Below are positions 8,662-17,655 of a stretch of DNA of 64,000 nucleotides, piece after piece. How positions within the stretch are numbered: position 1 is the stretch's first letter; each line of letters begins with the position of its first letter. Location: the NCBI GenBank assembly GCA_020634975.1, contig JACKAQ010000001.1:186001-250000 (forward strand). Direction: 5' to 3'. A program made the translations under genes and the position numbers. A model generated the notes under the pieces. The model did no database searches, was not told where the DNA came from, and was given only the letters and a program-made list of their open reading frames with translations. The stretch comes from JACKAQ01 sp020634975 [NCBI: Calditrichia bacterium]. GTDB lineage: Bacteria; Calditrichota; Calditrichia; RBG-13-44-9.

Positions 8662-9972
8662 TTAAAAATTCAGCGAGATGCCCAAATCACCTTCCCATTG
8701 GTTCATCTGTAATTCTATCTGTTGTTGTTCAGGTGCTTCCATGGGATTTACACCAGATACGCTGTTTGAAAACGCGCGCATCAATGCCGCATTTAGCGTA
8801 AACGATTTTGTCAGTTTGTGGGAAATTCCCATTGTGGCGTGATGTTGAACTACGCCGGGAGCCAAAATATTGAACATCGCTTCCGTTTCCGGAACCGGTT
8901 GCCCGGAATATGAATAACCGGCACGAAGGGTTGTGAAATCTGTGATTGCCATTTGTGCACCAAATTTGAAAACCATAATATCTTCCCAGCCAAAACCGCT
9001 GGCATTTTCACCGCCGAGCGCCTCAAATTCGGGATTCATAGAGCCGTTTGCCAACATCGGCAGAACCATCGGATTGCTCACGGCATTCACATCGCTGTAA
9101 TAAATTTCCTGAACATCAAATGCCAGCGTCAGTTTTTCGGTCGGGCGAAACGCCAATCCAGCGGTCCAATTGGAGGGGATATCAAAATCGCCTTCGCCGG
9201 CGAACAAACCACAATATTTATCAAATTTGCTCATGTTCATTTTACTTTGATAGCTTAATCCCATCGATAATTTTTGGGTAATTTGTCCCAGATAGCCCAC
9301 CCGAATACCAAAACCGGTGGCATTATCGTAGCCATTGTTGGTCAAATTTGTCGGATCGGCGGACATGCCGGAAAACGCATACAGCCCTTCCGCCTGAAAC
9401 CGCTGATATCCGAAAATCGCCGATACACCGATAGCCTGATTCGGCACAATTTCCCGCGAAACCGTTGCCATTATAAACATTTGGGACAAATCCACACCAG
9501 TAATCGCATCGAAAGACAATTGCGGATTATCAAACGTTTTGGTAGCATAATCTGTATTCATTCCGCCGTTTCCGTAAAGGGCGAAAGCCAGCGCATTATT
9601 TTTGCCAAACGGAATGGAAACTCCAATATTTGGAATCAAAAATAAGTTGGATTCGCTTTCGATGACGCCGGGCGTCAGCGGAAAAGTACCCGGATAACCG
9701 GACGGTGCGCCGGAAATCGTATATTGCCTGTTCGGATTAAACAGCGATACACCGAGATCAAATTGACCTTTCAGAAAAACAGCACTTGCCGGGTTAACCG
9801 CAATTCCCAGCGGGCTGAGATACAACGCGGCCCCTGCGCCCGCCAAACCACGATATTGAATACCATAACCATGACGAAAATAGCCGTTGGTTGCAAAACT
9901 GCTGCTGCCCATCAACACCAAAAGCATCACAGCAAAAAAAGTTTTCAAGGTTCCTGATTGTAACCGAGACAT
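8662..9972 (-). CDS. OMPP1/FadL-family outer-membrane transport protein
   Basis: Probable outer-membrane beta-barrel channel for long-chain fatty acids or other hydrophobic compounds. The 436-residue product has a signal peptide (about 1-27, hydrophobic core FFAVMLLVLMGSSSFA). The FadL N-terminal signature follows: TNGYFRHGYG, then RGLAGAGAALYLSPLGIAVN. The rest alternates short beta-strand-like segments and ends in Phe (WEGDLGISLNF), as barrel proteins do. The length is normal for the family. AAAGGGG lies seven bases before the ATG at 9972. It appears monocistronic with its own terminator. Together with the partial thiolase at the left edge it hints at fatty-acid or hydrocarbon use, but the two genes are not linked in an operon. 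The substrate is unknown. Confidence 0.87.
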   Translation of the reverse strand: MSRLQSGTLKTFFAVMLLVLMGSSSFATNGYFRHGYGIQYRGLAGAGAALYLSPLGIAVNPASAVFLKGQFDLGVSLFNPNRQYTISGAPSGYPGTFPLTPGVIESESNLFLIPNIGVSIPFGKNNALAFALYGNGGMNTDYATKTFDNPQLSFDAITGVDLSQMFIMATVSREIVPNQAIGVSAIFGYQRFQAEGLYAFSGMSADPTNLTNNGYDNATGFGIRVGYLGQITQKLSMGLSYQSKMNMSKFDKYCGLFAGEGDFDIPSNWTAGLAFRPTEKLTLAFDVQEIYYSDVNAVSNPMVLPMLANGSMNPEFEALGGENASGFGWEDIMVFKFGAQMAITDFTTLRAGYSYSGQPVPETEAMFNILAPGVVQHHATMGISHKLTKSFTLNAALMRAFSNSVSGVNPMEAPEQQQIELQMNQWEGDLGISLNF

Positions 9973-10185
9973 TACATAACCCCTTTTTGTTTAATAATAT
10001 TTTAAAATAATCCATCCGTTTGTTAATACTTTTGCCCTGCCTTTCTGAAGGAATGGCGGGATTTGCAAAATTATCATTTTCACAAACTGCAAAGTTGCTG
10101 CCAAAAATAAACATCTACCTAGATATATATCAAAATGCTTTAAAATAAGCATTTTCGCCACAACTGCGCACAAAAACAGGTCGCC

Positions 10186-10198
10186 AACAGGTGCCACA
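10186..10198 (-). repeat. Intergenic TGTGGCACCTGTT motif, copy 1
   Basis: Read on the minus strand this 13-mer is identical to the copy at 37693-37705 upstream of the YceI-like gene. It lies about 215 bp before the FadL-like start, in the same orientation as that gene. Confidence 0.4.
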
Positions 10199-10302
10199 CA
10201 TAGCAGCGTTAATTTTTCGCAAAACTATATTTTTATTGAAATTAAAGTATAAAATCATACACAAATACACATCCAAACCGTGGCATGATTTTTCAGGTGA
10301 GA

Positions 10303-10334
10303 TAAACAAAAAAAGGGCGAAACATTCGCCCTTT
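10303..10334 (-). terminator. Rho-independent terminator after the DUF885 gene
   Basis: A 10-bp stem AAAGGGCGAA/TTCGCCCTTT (10312-10321 with 10325-10334) has a 3-base loop and is followed by a long T run on the minus strand. It lies 44 bases beyond the stop codon. Confidence 0.88.
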
Positions 10335-10377
10335 AACAGTGATTACATCGAAGATTTTTTTTCATTGGCAATAACCG

Positions 10378-12150
10378 TTATTCACCGGTCATTTTCTCAA
10401 GGGCGATATACCGCTTCACCATATCTTCCAGCACAAACAGTGGCACCGCACCCTGCGATAAAATCACATCGTGAAATTTGCGCAAATCGAACTGTTCGCC
10501 CAACGCTGCTTCGGCGGTTTTGCGCAGTTCGCGTATTTTCAATTCGCCGATTTTATACGACAGCGCCTGTGCCGGCCAACCGATATAGCGATCAATTTCC
10601 GTGTTCACTTCATGCAGCGAAAGCGCGGTGTTCGATGCCATAAATTCCACCGCGGCATCGCGCGACCAGCCTTTGGCGTGAATGCCGACATCCACCACCA
10701 AACGGCAGGCACGCCACATTTCGTATGTCAATTTTCCGAACAGTTGATAGGGTGTTTCGTAAATGCCCATTTCTTCGCCGAGGTATTCGGTGTATAACGC
10801 CCACCCTTCACCGTATGCGGATAAGTAATTGCTTTTTCTAAAATTAGGCACATTTTCCATTTCCTGCGCCAGCGAAATTTGCAGATGATGTCCCGGCACA
10901 CTTTCGTGCAGCGTGAGCGCCGGCAGCACATACAACGGACGGCTTTCCAATTTGAAAGTGTTCACCCAATACAGCCCGGCGCGACCGTTTTCCAGCGAAC
11001 CACCGACATATCTGCCGCCGGTATATTTTGGCGCGATATCTGCCGGAACCGGCTCAACGCCGTATGAATTCCGGGGTAAAACGCCAAAAAATTCGGGCAA
11101 TTTTCCGTCCGCTTTTTTGGCAAAATAGGACGCTTCCATCATCAGCTCGCGGGGGGTTTTGGCGTAAAATTGGGGATCGGTGCGCAGAAAATTGAGGAAT
11201 TCCGCAAAACTGCCCTCAAATTTGAGATCTGCGATAATTTTTTCCATCTCCGCACGAATTCGCGCAACTTCTTTTTGCCCGATTTGAAACACTTCGTCCG
11301 GCGTCATGTTAGTGGTCGTAAAAAATCGGACGCGATACGCATAAAAGTCCTTTCCGCCCGGCTCCGCCGATACGCCCGGTTCGGCTTTCGCACCGGGAAT
11401 ATATTCTGTTTCCAAAAATTGTTTTATTTTTTTAAATGATGGAATAATATGCTTTGCGATAGCAGCTTTGCCTAATTCCACCAATTGTTTGCGCTGATCA
11501 GCAGCGATGGTTTCCGGCATTTTTTCAAACGGATCGAACAGTGGGCTTTCGCCGGGTTTCGCAACAATTTGTGCATCGATGGCTGTGAAAAAATCAGGCG
11601 ACATCAGCATTTTGGGGAGCGTTTTGCCTTTGCGCAACCCTTCCCGCATCAGCTCGATGTGCTGATTTGTGTAATCCGTAAACGCTGCCAGCATGCTGAG
11701 GTAATTTTGGTAATCTTTCGCATTTTCAAATGGCAAATCGCCAATCATAAACAAAAATGAGGTGTAAAATCCACCTTCGCTGCTGATCGGCGTGAGATAT
11801 GATTCGTGCTCAACTTCCGCAACGCGATTTTCCAGAATAAATTTGAACACATCGTAATTGACGCGATCCGTTTCCGACAGTTTTTCGCGATCGACCGCGG
11901 CCAGCCGCTGGAGCAATCCGCGATCGAACTCAGCCCGGCGCAGCTCGTCCGCAGCGCTGACGGCCGGTAATTTTCCGGCGAATTCTGCTTTCCCCATGCT
12001 CACCGCTAAATCGGGATTTTCCTGCAGCCGGAACTGCCATTCATCGTCAAAAATTGAATACAGCTCATTTTTTACGGCATCGGTTGTTTGCGCAACCGCC
12101 GCCACAACCGCAAAACAGATGGCCAAAAATATCCAGCGAAAATAAGTCAT
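10378..12150 (-). CDS. DUF885 family exported protein (putative metal-dependent hydrolase)
   Basis: DUF885 proteins are predicted zinc hydrolases or carboxypeptidases of unknown substrate. The zinc-type motif HESVPGHHLQ is followed by YGEGWALYTEYLGEEMG, both diagnostic for the family, and the C-terminus carries IDRYIGWPAQALSYKIGELKI. The start at 12150 gives 590 residues and a clean signal peptide (MTYFRWIFLAICFAVVAAVA, then Q), so the protein is probably exported or periplasmic. A GTG 13 codons upstream has no ribosome site, whereas GAGG precedes 12150. It begins 45 bases after the stop of the caspase-like gene on the same strand, so the two are probably co-transcribed. The full length is normal for the family. 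Confidence 0.88.
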   Translation of the reverse strand: MTYFRWIFLAICFAVVAAVAQTTDAVKNELYSIFDDEWQFRLQENPDLAVSMGKAEFAGKLPAVSAADELRRAEFDRGLLQRLAAVDREKLSETDRVNYDVFKFILENRVAEVEHESYLTPISSEGGFYTSFLFMIGDLPFENAKDYQNYLSMLAAFTDYTNQHIELMREGLRKGKTLPKMLMSPDFFTAIDAQIVAKPGESPLFDPFEKMPETIAADQRKQLVELGKAAIAKHIIPSFKKIKQFLETEYIPGAKAEPGVSAEPGGKDFYAYRVRFFTTTNMTPDEVFQIGQKEVARIRAEMEKIIADLKFEGSFAEFLNFLRTDPQFYAKTPRELMMEASYFAKKADGKLPEFFGVLPRNSYGVEPVPADIAPKYTGGRYVGGSLENGRAGLYWVNTFKLESRPLYVLPALTLHESVPGHHLQISLAQEMENVPNFRKSNYLSAYGEGWALYTEYLGEEMGIYETPYQLFGKLTYEMWRACRLVVDVGIHAKGWSRDAAVEFMASNTALSLHEVNTEIDRYIGWPAQALSYKIGELKIRELRKTAEAALGEQFDLRKFHDVILSQGAVPLFVLEDMVKRYIALEKMTGE

Positions 12151-12195
12151 CGGGTAGAATTCCTCAGTTTTGGTTAATTTTTTTATCACAAATTA

Positions 12196-13644
12196 TTATA
12201 AATTGCGGACAGCGCGGACAAAAATCTGATAATAATCCGGCACCGCAGAGCACTCCCCAAAATCGAAATCAACAATCCAGCCCATGTTACCCGGGAACGT
12301 ATCCGACGTTCGCAAACCCATTTGCCGGTTGGAAAAATAGCTGTGAATATGCAGACCTGAGCTGTTTTTATCCGGCTCAAAAAGGGTCAGCGCTTCCGAG
12401 ACAGTTGGCAATCGCCAGTCGCTGTAACCCGCGTAATTTTGTGAGTTGAGATCTTTAATATATTGCCGGGCGGCAGCTAAGCTCAACCCAAACTCGCCGG
12501 AATATCCGCCCTGCTGCCACATCAAATTGCTGTTGCGATCGATGATGACCTGCCCGTTTGCAGCCGGTTCAAACTGGTTCTCGAATCCCGCACCGCTTAA
12601 CCGATACGTTTGTGTGTTTGGATCAAAATCATCCTGTATTTTTTTTATATTTAAATTGAGATTATTGGCAATATTTTTCAACTCCGCTTCGCTGACCGGT
12701 TGGGGTGTGCTGCGAATCTGTTCTGCGGCAGCATCGCTGACCGGTTTTTCGGTCGTGTTTTTTGGGGAATCCAACGCAAGAGCAGGATCGATAAGTCCCT
12801 CGCGGGTCAATCGCCGGCGCTCCGTTTGCTGCGGCGACTCGGTTGTCTCGCCCGCAACCGCAAAATAAAAATCGCCAACCAGCGATGACGATTCCCACGG
12901 AATTTGCGCGCCGTTGGTGCTGCTGATAACTTCCGCCCGCGTTTTTTTGAACACAATTTCAACCGGTGTGCCCTGCGAAACGATTTGTCTGAGCAGCGCT
13001 GCGGTGTACGGACTGTTGCGCCCACTGCCATCCGCAGCGACAGAACCGGGCGCTGTGGCATAGGCGATCAACGTGCCACGCGGTGCATCGATGGACGCCA
13101 ATCCGCGTCCGGCAGAGCGAAAACTGCGTTCGTACGGGTTGTTGCGACAGGCGTCAAGTATCAAAATATTCAGACGGTTACGTGCATCTGCCATTTCGCC
13201 GAGAACCCGCCCGAGATCCACACCTTCGTCATCCACTTCGTGTTCGCGAATGATATCCGCATCAACCGGAACGAGATAATTTCGCCCGTTCACCTGAATG
13301 CCGTGTCCGGCATAAAACAACAATCCAATGCCTTTGCGATCGCGCAAATGGTCGCCAAACCGGCGAATTTCGTCGATCATCGCCGAACGGTTTGCGTTGG
13401 TGAGCAGCGTTACCGAAAAACCCAATATTTTCAATTTTGCGGCGATGTCCGTTGCGTCGTTCACCGGATTTGCCAACGGTGAATCGCGATAGCTGCCGTT
13501 GCCGATCACCAACGCCGTCCGAGCCTCCGAGCGATCCCGATCGACAGAAATCGGCACTGCCCCGCGAGTGTTTTGGGCAACACCTTGCCCGTTAACCGCG
13601 AGAAAAATCGCCAAATATACAAAAAATGTTTTCGGGAAATTCAT
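12196..13644 (-). CDS. Secreted caspase-like protease (peptidase C14) with C-terminal DUF1566 domain
   Basis: A bacterial orthocaspase. With the ATG at 13644 (GGTGGGA six bases upstream) the protein has 482 residues and a signal peptide (MNFPKTFFVYLAIFLAVNGQ). The caspase domain covers about 40-260, with the catalytic dyad His114 (LLFYAGHGIQVNGRNYL) and Cys166 (LILDACRNNPY). The domain opens ALVIGNGSYRDSPLANPVND, which is typical of the family. A linker follows, and about 365-482 form a DUF1566/Lcl-type domain (DRNSNLMWQQGG, YAGYSDWRLPTVSEA, FVRAVRNL), a fold found on surface and fimbrial proteins. The export signal and the DUF1566 domain suggest a role in the periplasm or on the surface. It is divergent from the HEAGH membrane protein and upstream of the DUF885 hydrolase. 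Confidence 0.9.
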   Translation of the reverse strand: MNFPKTFFVYLAIFLAVNGQGVAQNTRGAVPISVDRDRSEARTALVIGNGSYRDSPLANPVNDATDIAAKLKILGFSVTLLTNANRSAMIDEIRRFGDHLRDRKGIGLLFYAGHGIQVNGRNYLVPVDADIIREHEVDDEGVDLGRVLGEMADARNRLNILILDACRNNPYERSFRSAGRGLASIDAPRGTLIAYATAPGSVAADGSGRNSPYTAALLRQIVSQGTPVEIVFKKTRAEVISSTNGAQIPWESSSLVGDFYFAVAGETTESPQQTERRRLTREGLIDPALALDSPKNTTEKPVSDAAAEQIRSTPQPVSEAELKNIANNLNLNIKKIQDDFDPNTQTYRLSGAGFENQFEPAANGQVIIDRNSNLMWQQGGYSGEFGLSLAAARQYIKDLNSQNYAGYSDWRLPTVSEALTLFEPDKNSSGLHIHSYFSNRQMGLRTSDTFPGNMGWIVDFDFGECSAVPDYYQIFVRAVRNL

Positions 13645-13793
13645 ATTGTCCCACCGAAAATGGTGCTGAAATTGTTGTTCACAAATGAATATAATGGCTG
13701 ATCCGCATTTAGACAACCGCAAACATCCCGTACGGAATTCCGGCTGATGATCGCTCGATTTTGTTCGATACTATTTTTTAAAAAGGGGCAAAA

Positions 13794-14297
13794 ATGGGGA
13801 TTATCGCATATTATTTCGTTGGTGTAGCGCCGCTCAAAAAATGGACTGCCTCGCTGATTTTGCTGCCAATTTCGCTGTATTATTTGCTCACACGCGGGAA
13901 TTACACACTCATCGACAACGCGGATTTGGTGATTCACGAAGCAGGGCACTTTTTTTTCATCTTTTTCGGCAACTTTATTTATGCGCTCGGCGGCACGCTG
14001 ATGCAGATTATTTTTCCGCTGTTCCTGGCGTTTTATTTTTGGCAGAATGACTACCGCACCGGATTTCAAATAATGATTGCCTGGCTCGGGCAAAATTGGA
14101 TCAACATCAGCGTTTACGTGGCGGATGCGCAAGTGCGCCAGCTCCGCCTGCTCGGCAATGGCAAACATGACTGGTTTTACCTGCTCGGCGAACTGGGCAT
14201 TCGCGAATATTGCGTTGAAATCGGCTGGATTTTTATGGGTTTCAGCACAATTACTTTTTTGATTGCCCTGTCGATTCCCTTATTTTACGAACAGTAA
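13794..14297 (+). CDS. M50-like integral membrane metalloprotease-type protein
   Basis: A 167-residue membrane protein with about four hydrophobic segments. The zinc-protease motif HEAGH (His48, Glu49, His52) lies at the start of a transmembrane stretch, as in site-2 (M50) proteases. The third ligand is not in the canonical M50 form, but NISVYVADAQ and GKHDWFYLL are further conserved-looking motifs that could supply it. The protein is shorter than classical S2P enzymes and has no PDZ domain. AAAGGGG precedes the ATG. It lies 15 bases upstream of hisN on the same strand and divergent from the caspase-like gene. The function is unknown, and intramembrane proteolysis is inferred only from the motif. 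Confidence 0.75.
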   Translation: MGIIAYYFVGVAPLKKWTASLILLPISLYYLLTRGNYTLIDNADLVIHEAGHFFFIFFGNFIYALGGTLMQIIFPLFLAFYFWQNDYRTGFQIMIAWLGQNWINISVYVADAQVRQLRLLGNGKHDWFYLLGELGIREYCVEIGWIFMGFSTITFLIALSIPLFYEQ

Positions 14298-14312
14298 AAT
14301 TGAGGAGAAACG

Positions 14313-15077
14313 ATGTCGTATCGACAATTTTTTGATTTTGCCAAAATTTTGGCAGACGCCGCCCAAACCGTAATCCAACCGTGGTATTTCAATCAATCGC
14401 TGGAAGTTGAAACAAAATCCGATGCCAGTCCGGTAACCATCGCGGATCGCGCAGCGGAAAAACGCATGCGCGAACTCATCGAAAGCAAATATCCGGAACA
14501 CGGTGTTATCGGCGAGGAATTTGGCAATTCGAACGCTGAAGCTGAGTTTGTCTGGGTGCTCGATCCCATCGACGGCACAAAATCGTTTGCCAGCGGTTGT
14601 CCGCTGTTCGGCACCCTCATCGCGCTGCTGCACGGCGGCAAACCGGTTGTCGGCGCAATCAATTTACCGGCGCTCAACCAATTGTGCATTAGCGACGGCA
14701 GCCAAACTTTGTTGAACGGAAAACCGGTCCGGGTGCGTAACACGGAAAATCTGCAAAACGCCGTACTGCTCACCACCGATGTGAATGCGGTGGGCAAATA
14801 CCAATCCGCCAGAAATTTCGATCAACTGATGCAGCAAACCCGTTTCACCCGCACGTGGGGCGATTGCTACGGTTACGTGCTCGTCGCATCCGGCTGGTCG
14901 GATTTAATGATGGATCCGGTAATGAATCCGTGGGATTTACTGGCGCTGGTTCCGGTTATTCGCGGTGCCGGCGGCGTGATTACTGACTGGCAGGGTAACG
15001 ATCCTGTTAGCGGTAACAGCATTGTGGCAGCTAATCCCGCCCTCCATCCGCAAGTGATTGATATTTTAAATCGTTAG
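14313..15077 (+). CDS. hisN: Histidinol-phosphatase, inositol-monophosphatase family
   Basis: It removes phosphate from L-histidinol phosphate, the penultimate step of histidine synthesis. The 254-residue protein is a metal-dependent IMPase-fold enzyme. Glu68-Glu69 (GVIGEEF), Asp84-Pro-Ile-Asp87-Gly-Thr (DPIDGTKSFASG) and NPWDLLAL carry the metal and substrate ligands. The variant DGTKSFASG with FTRTWGDCYGY is typical of the HisN branch rather than plain inositol phosphatases. GAGGAG precedes the ATG. It is not linked to the his operon that starts at the right edge. Because that operon's HisB starts directly with the dehydratase domain, a separate phosphatase is needed, which supports this call. 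Confidence 0.9.
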   Translation: MSYRQFFDFAKILADAAQTVIQPWYFNQSLEVETKSDASPVTIADRAAEKRMRELIESKYPEHGVIGEEFGNSNAEAEFVWVLDPIDGTKSFASGCPLFGTLIALLHGGKPVVGAINLPALNQLCISDGSQTLLNGKPVRVRNTENLQNAVLLTTDVNAVGKYQSARNFDQLMQQTRFTRTWGDCYGYVLVASGWSDLMMDPVMNPWDLLALVPVIRGAGGVITDWQGNDPVSGNSIVAANPALHPQVIDILNR

Positions 15078-15089
15078 CGCAAAAAATTA

Positions 15090-15133
15090 TCCGGAAATTG
15101 CACCTCCGGTTTCCGGACTCCCCTCTTTTTCAA
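15090..15133 (+). terminator. Probable terminator after hisN
   Basis: The arms TCCGGAAA (15090-15097) and TTTCCGGA (15110-15117) pair perfectly, and a pyrimidine-rich stretch ending in TTTTT follows. The T run starts several bases after the stem, so this is weaker than the other terminators here. Confidence 0.5.
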
Positions 15134-15245
15134 ATCCCATTGGCAAGTTTGTGATTTAGACACATGACGCAGCTCACATTTGATGTTATTTGCAGCCAAG
15201 TTGTAACCGTTTCTTAACATCGTGAGATGATACAAGGAGGTCGTT

Positions 15246-16253
15246 TTGCAAAAAAAGCCGCTACGAATAATGGTCAGTGCCATTTTGCTGATCAGTTGGA
15301 TGCACGCACAGGAGAACACGCCCGGAGAAGCCTCACCCATCAACACAGTTTCCGTTTCCCCGAACAGTACATTTGTTTTATCCGCTGGCACAGATCATAT
15401 TTTGCGCATTTGGGATGTGGCAAGCGAAAAACTGGTTCGTCAAATTCCCGCCCACGAATTTTGGATCACATCTGCCCAATGGTCGCCCGATGAATCAACC
15501 ATCGCAACTGCCAGCAAAGACGGCTCCATCAAGCTTTGGAATGCCTTATCCGGAAATTTGTTGAGAATGCTCGAAGGTCACAACGGCGCCGTAATGGCGG
15601 TAACATTTTCGCCGAACGGTCAATTTGTGCTTTCAGCCAGTCACGATAACACGCTCAAACTGTGGAACAGCACAACCGGCGAAATCGTCCGGATATTTGC
15701 AGGTCACGATTTTTCGGTAACATCGGTGAGTTTTTCCAATAACGGCACTTATTTTATTTCCGGCAGCCTGGACCGAACCGTGAAACTTTGGCGAATCGAC
15801 TTGAGCGAACCGCTGGCAACGTGGGAAGGTCACAGCGGTGGTGTGTTGACCGTAGCGCTCAGCCCGGACGGGCAGATGGCGCTTTCCGGCGGAAATGACA
15901 AAACCATTATTCGCTGGCGCGTCGGTGATGGGAAAAAAATGCGGGAATACAAAGGTCACTCAGGTTCGGTAAAAACGGTTGCGTTTACGCCTGCCGGCGA
16001 TGGGTTTATTTCCGGTGATAAAAGCGGGCAAATCCGCATTTGGGAAACGGAAAATAGTAAAAGCCGAAGCCTGATCGAGACAAACAACGGCTCCATAAAT
16101 GCACTCTGTTTTAACGGGCTTGGCGATAAATATTTCTCCGGTGGCGATGATGGCCGGCTCACGCTATGGTCACGGATTTACAACGAGCGGGTTGCCGTTT
16201 TTGTGGATTCGGGAAACAATCAACTGCAACCACAGGTAACCACAAACCCCTGA
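15246..16253 (+). CDS. Exported seven-bladed WD40 repeat protein
   Basis: A 335-residue protein with an N-terminal signal peptide (PLRIMVSAILLISWMHAQ) and about seven WD40 repeats that would close one beta-propeller. Repeat ends are seen as LRIWDV, IKLWNA, LKLWNS, VKLWRI, IIRWRV, IRIWET and LTLWSR, mostly with a preceding GH or SGxxD element. It is probably a periplasmic or surface binding scaffold, and no partner can be named. The start is TTG at 15246, five bases after AAGGAGG. No ATG nearby has such a site. It is monocistronic and followed by a strong bidirectional terminator. Confidence 0.88.
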   Translation: MQKKPLRIMVSAILLISWMHAQENTPGEASPINTVSVSPNSTFVLSAGTDHILRIWDVASEKLVRQIPAHEFWITSAQWSPDESTIATASKDGSIKLWNALSGNLLRMLEGHNGAVMAVTFSPNGQFVLSASHDNTLKLWNSTTGEIVRIFAGHDFSVTSVSFSNNGTYFISGSLDRTVKLWRIDLSEPLATWEGHSGGVLTVALSPDGQMALSGGNDKTIIRWRVGDGKKMREYKGHSGSVKTVAFTPAGDGFISGDKSGQIRIWETENSKSRSLIETNNGSINALCFNGLGDKYFSGGDDGRLTLWSRIYNERVAVFVDSGNNQLQPQVTTNP

Positions 16254-16280
16254 TTTTATTAGAAATAGCCAACAAAGAAA

Positions 16281-16316
16281 AACGCGCAGCGATGCTAAAT
16301 CACTGCGCGTTTTTTG
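16281..16316. terminator. Bidirectional terminator between converging genes
   Basis: The arms AACGCGCAG (16281-16289) and CTGCGCGTT (16303-16311) pair perfectly. T runs follow on both strands, so it can stop the WD40 gene and the opposing 16367-17539 gene. Confidence 0.9.
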
Positions 16317-16366
16317 TTGAATTTTAATTTTCAGTTGCGGTGTTTTTTATCGGAACCTATGCAATT

Positions 16367-17539
16367 TTACAAATCGCCCAATTCCTCTTGTGCCTGTTCA
16401 TAAAAAATACTTTCCGGCGGAATTTGCTCGAAATACGATTTTGCCAACTCAATTTCCCCGCGAAAACGCTCTGCCAATCCGGTGTAAAAAATTTCGCGAC
16501 CTGAGGTTTGCAACGCAAATTTTTCAGCCAGATTTTTGGCTTTTTCAAAGCTGGAAATCGCCTGCTCTTGAAAGGATTCGCGGCTGCTTTCATCCGGCGC
16601 GGCTTTTGCAGATGTCGATAGCGCCAGATATCCCAACCCCAACGTAAAATGGTATTCCTGCAATAATCGCTGCGTTTGGCTTATCATTTCCCGATCGACA
16701 TTATCTGATTCTACAGAAGCTTTGGCAACCTGATCTTCCAAAATAGCCGCAACCGGCTGGAAATTTTCCAGCGATTTTACCATTCCCGAATACCGGAAGG
16801 CTTCGTAATTTTCCCGGCTGGTGGTCATCACTGCTGCCAGCGCCTGAAAATTGCCCTCGAGCGATTGGGATGAACTGCGCAATCCGGATTGGCTGCGCAA
16901 TTGTTCCATCGGCATCAATTCGAATTGCGAAAATTGGTAGGGCAATTGATTGTCGTAAATCCCCATATATCCGGCGTTTGTGTCCGTCAGCGACCAGAAT
17001 GAGATTACCCCGATCAGGAGAACGGCAGCAACGGCAGATGCCCATCGTTGCCAGTTGAACACCGGCATCGATACAATATTTTTTGCCGGGTTTTCGGTAC
17101 GCGCAAACCCTTGCTGTTGCAATGTTGGCACAATGTTGAGCAGGTTTTCCCGCGTTGGCGATTGATAACCGAATTGTTGGCTAATTTTGGAAATTTCCGC
17201 AACGTTGACTTCCTCGGAAATCAGTTCCAGCCGAATGCTCAGTTTGCGAAAAAATGCCGGCAAAAACCGGAGCTGCCCCAAAAATTGCCGGGCGTCTGAT
17301 TCTGTCGGCGCAGCGAGCAGCCGGGTTAACAGATCGTCAATTTGTTCGTAGCTCAGCACCGCATCCGGTTTGATGAGCATGGCTGATTGGACCATCGAAC
17401 GGCATTCGTCGATCAAGCTAATCAATAATTGGGTTGGGGGATTATTTTCCGCTTCCTGCCTTATTTTTTGTCCGGATGCATTGTTTTCCGGTTTTTCCAA
17501 CCAGGAAACAAGGTCTTCATATGTTAAATTTATTCCCAT
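16367..17539 (-). CDS. Single-pass membrane protein, putative anti-sigma/regulatory partner
   Basis: Not recognised as a named family. The 390-residue protein has a cytoplasmic-looking N-terminal half rich in Leu and Glu, one hydrophobic segment at about 167-186 (WASAVAAVLLIGVISFWSL), and a helical C-terminal half. That C-terminal half ends in TPR-like helices (AKNLAEKFALQTSG, AERFRGEIELAKSYFEQIP). The layout (soluble N-terminus, one membrane pass, outer sensor half) and its place downstream of a small sigma-factor gene suggest an anti-sigma factor or regulator. No zinc-binding HxxxCxxC motif is present. GGAG lies eight bases before the ATG. It is the last gene of a minus-strand group with 17656-18027 and the sigma gene. 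Confidence 0.7.
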   Translation of the reverse strand: MGINLTYEDLVSWLEKPENNASGQKIRQEAENNPPTQLLISLIDECRSMVQSAMLIKPDAVLSYEQIDDLLTRLLAAPTESDARQFLGQLRFLPAFFRKLSIRLELISEEVNVAEISKISQQFGYQSPTRENLLNIVPTLQQQGFARTENPAKNIVSMPVFNWQRWASAVAAVLLIGVISFWSLTDTNAGYMGIYDNQLPYQFSQFELMPMEQLRSQSGLRSSSQSLEGNFQALAAVMTTSRENYEAFRYSGMVKSLENFQPVAAILEDQVAKASVESDNVDREMISQTQRLLQEYHFTLGLGYLALSTSAKAAPDESSRESFQEQAISSFEKAKNLAEKFALQTSGREIFYTGLAERFRGEIELAKSYFEQIPPESIFYEQAQEELGDL

Positions 17540-17655
17540 TTCTACTTCTCCTTCAAACTCACCACAAGTTTGTTTACGTCAATTTATTGTCGCGTTCCGG
17601 CGCAGATGCCGCACCTGCATCTCACCATGTTTTTTCAGATAAAACACAAACCAAG

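Larger units (their letters stand above)
9973..10377. other. 405-bp intergenic region upstream of the FadL-like gene
   Basis: AT-rich and without a credible gene. It holds the DUF885 terminator, an inverted repeat AAAATGCTT/AAGCATTTT (10132-10140 with 10147-10155), and a 13-base sequence (10186-10198) that recurs upstream of the YceI-like gene. The FadL promoter should lie here, but no clear boxes were identified. Confidence 0.6.
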
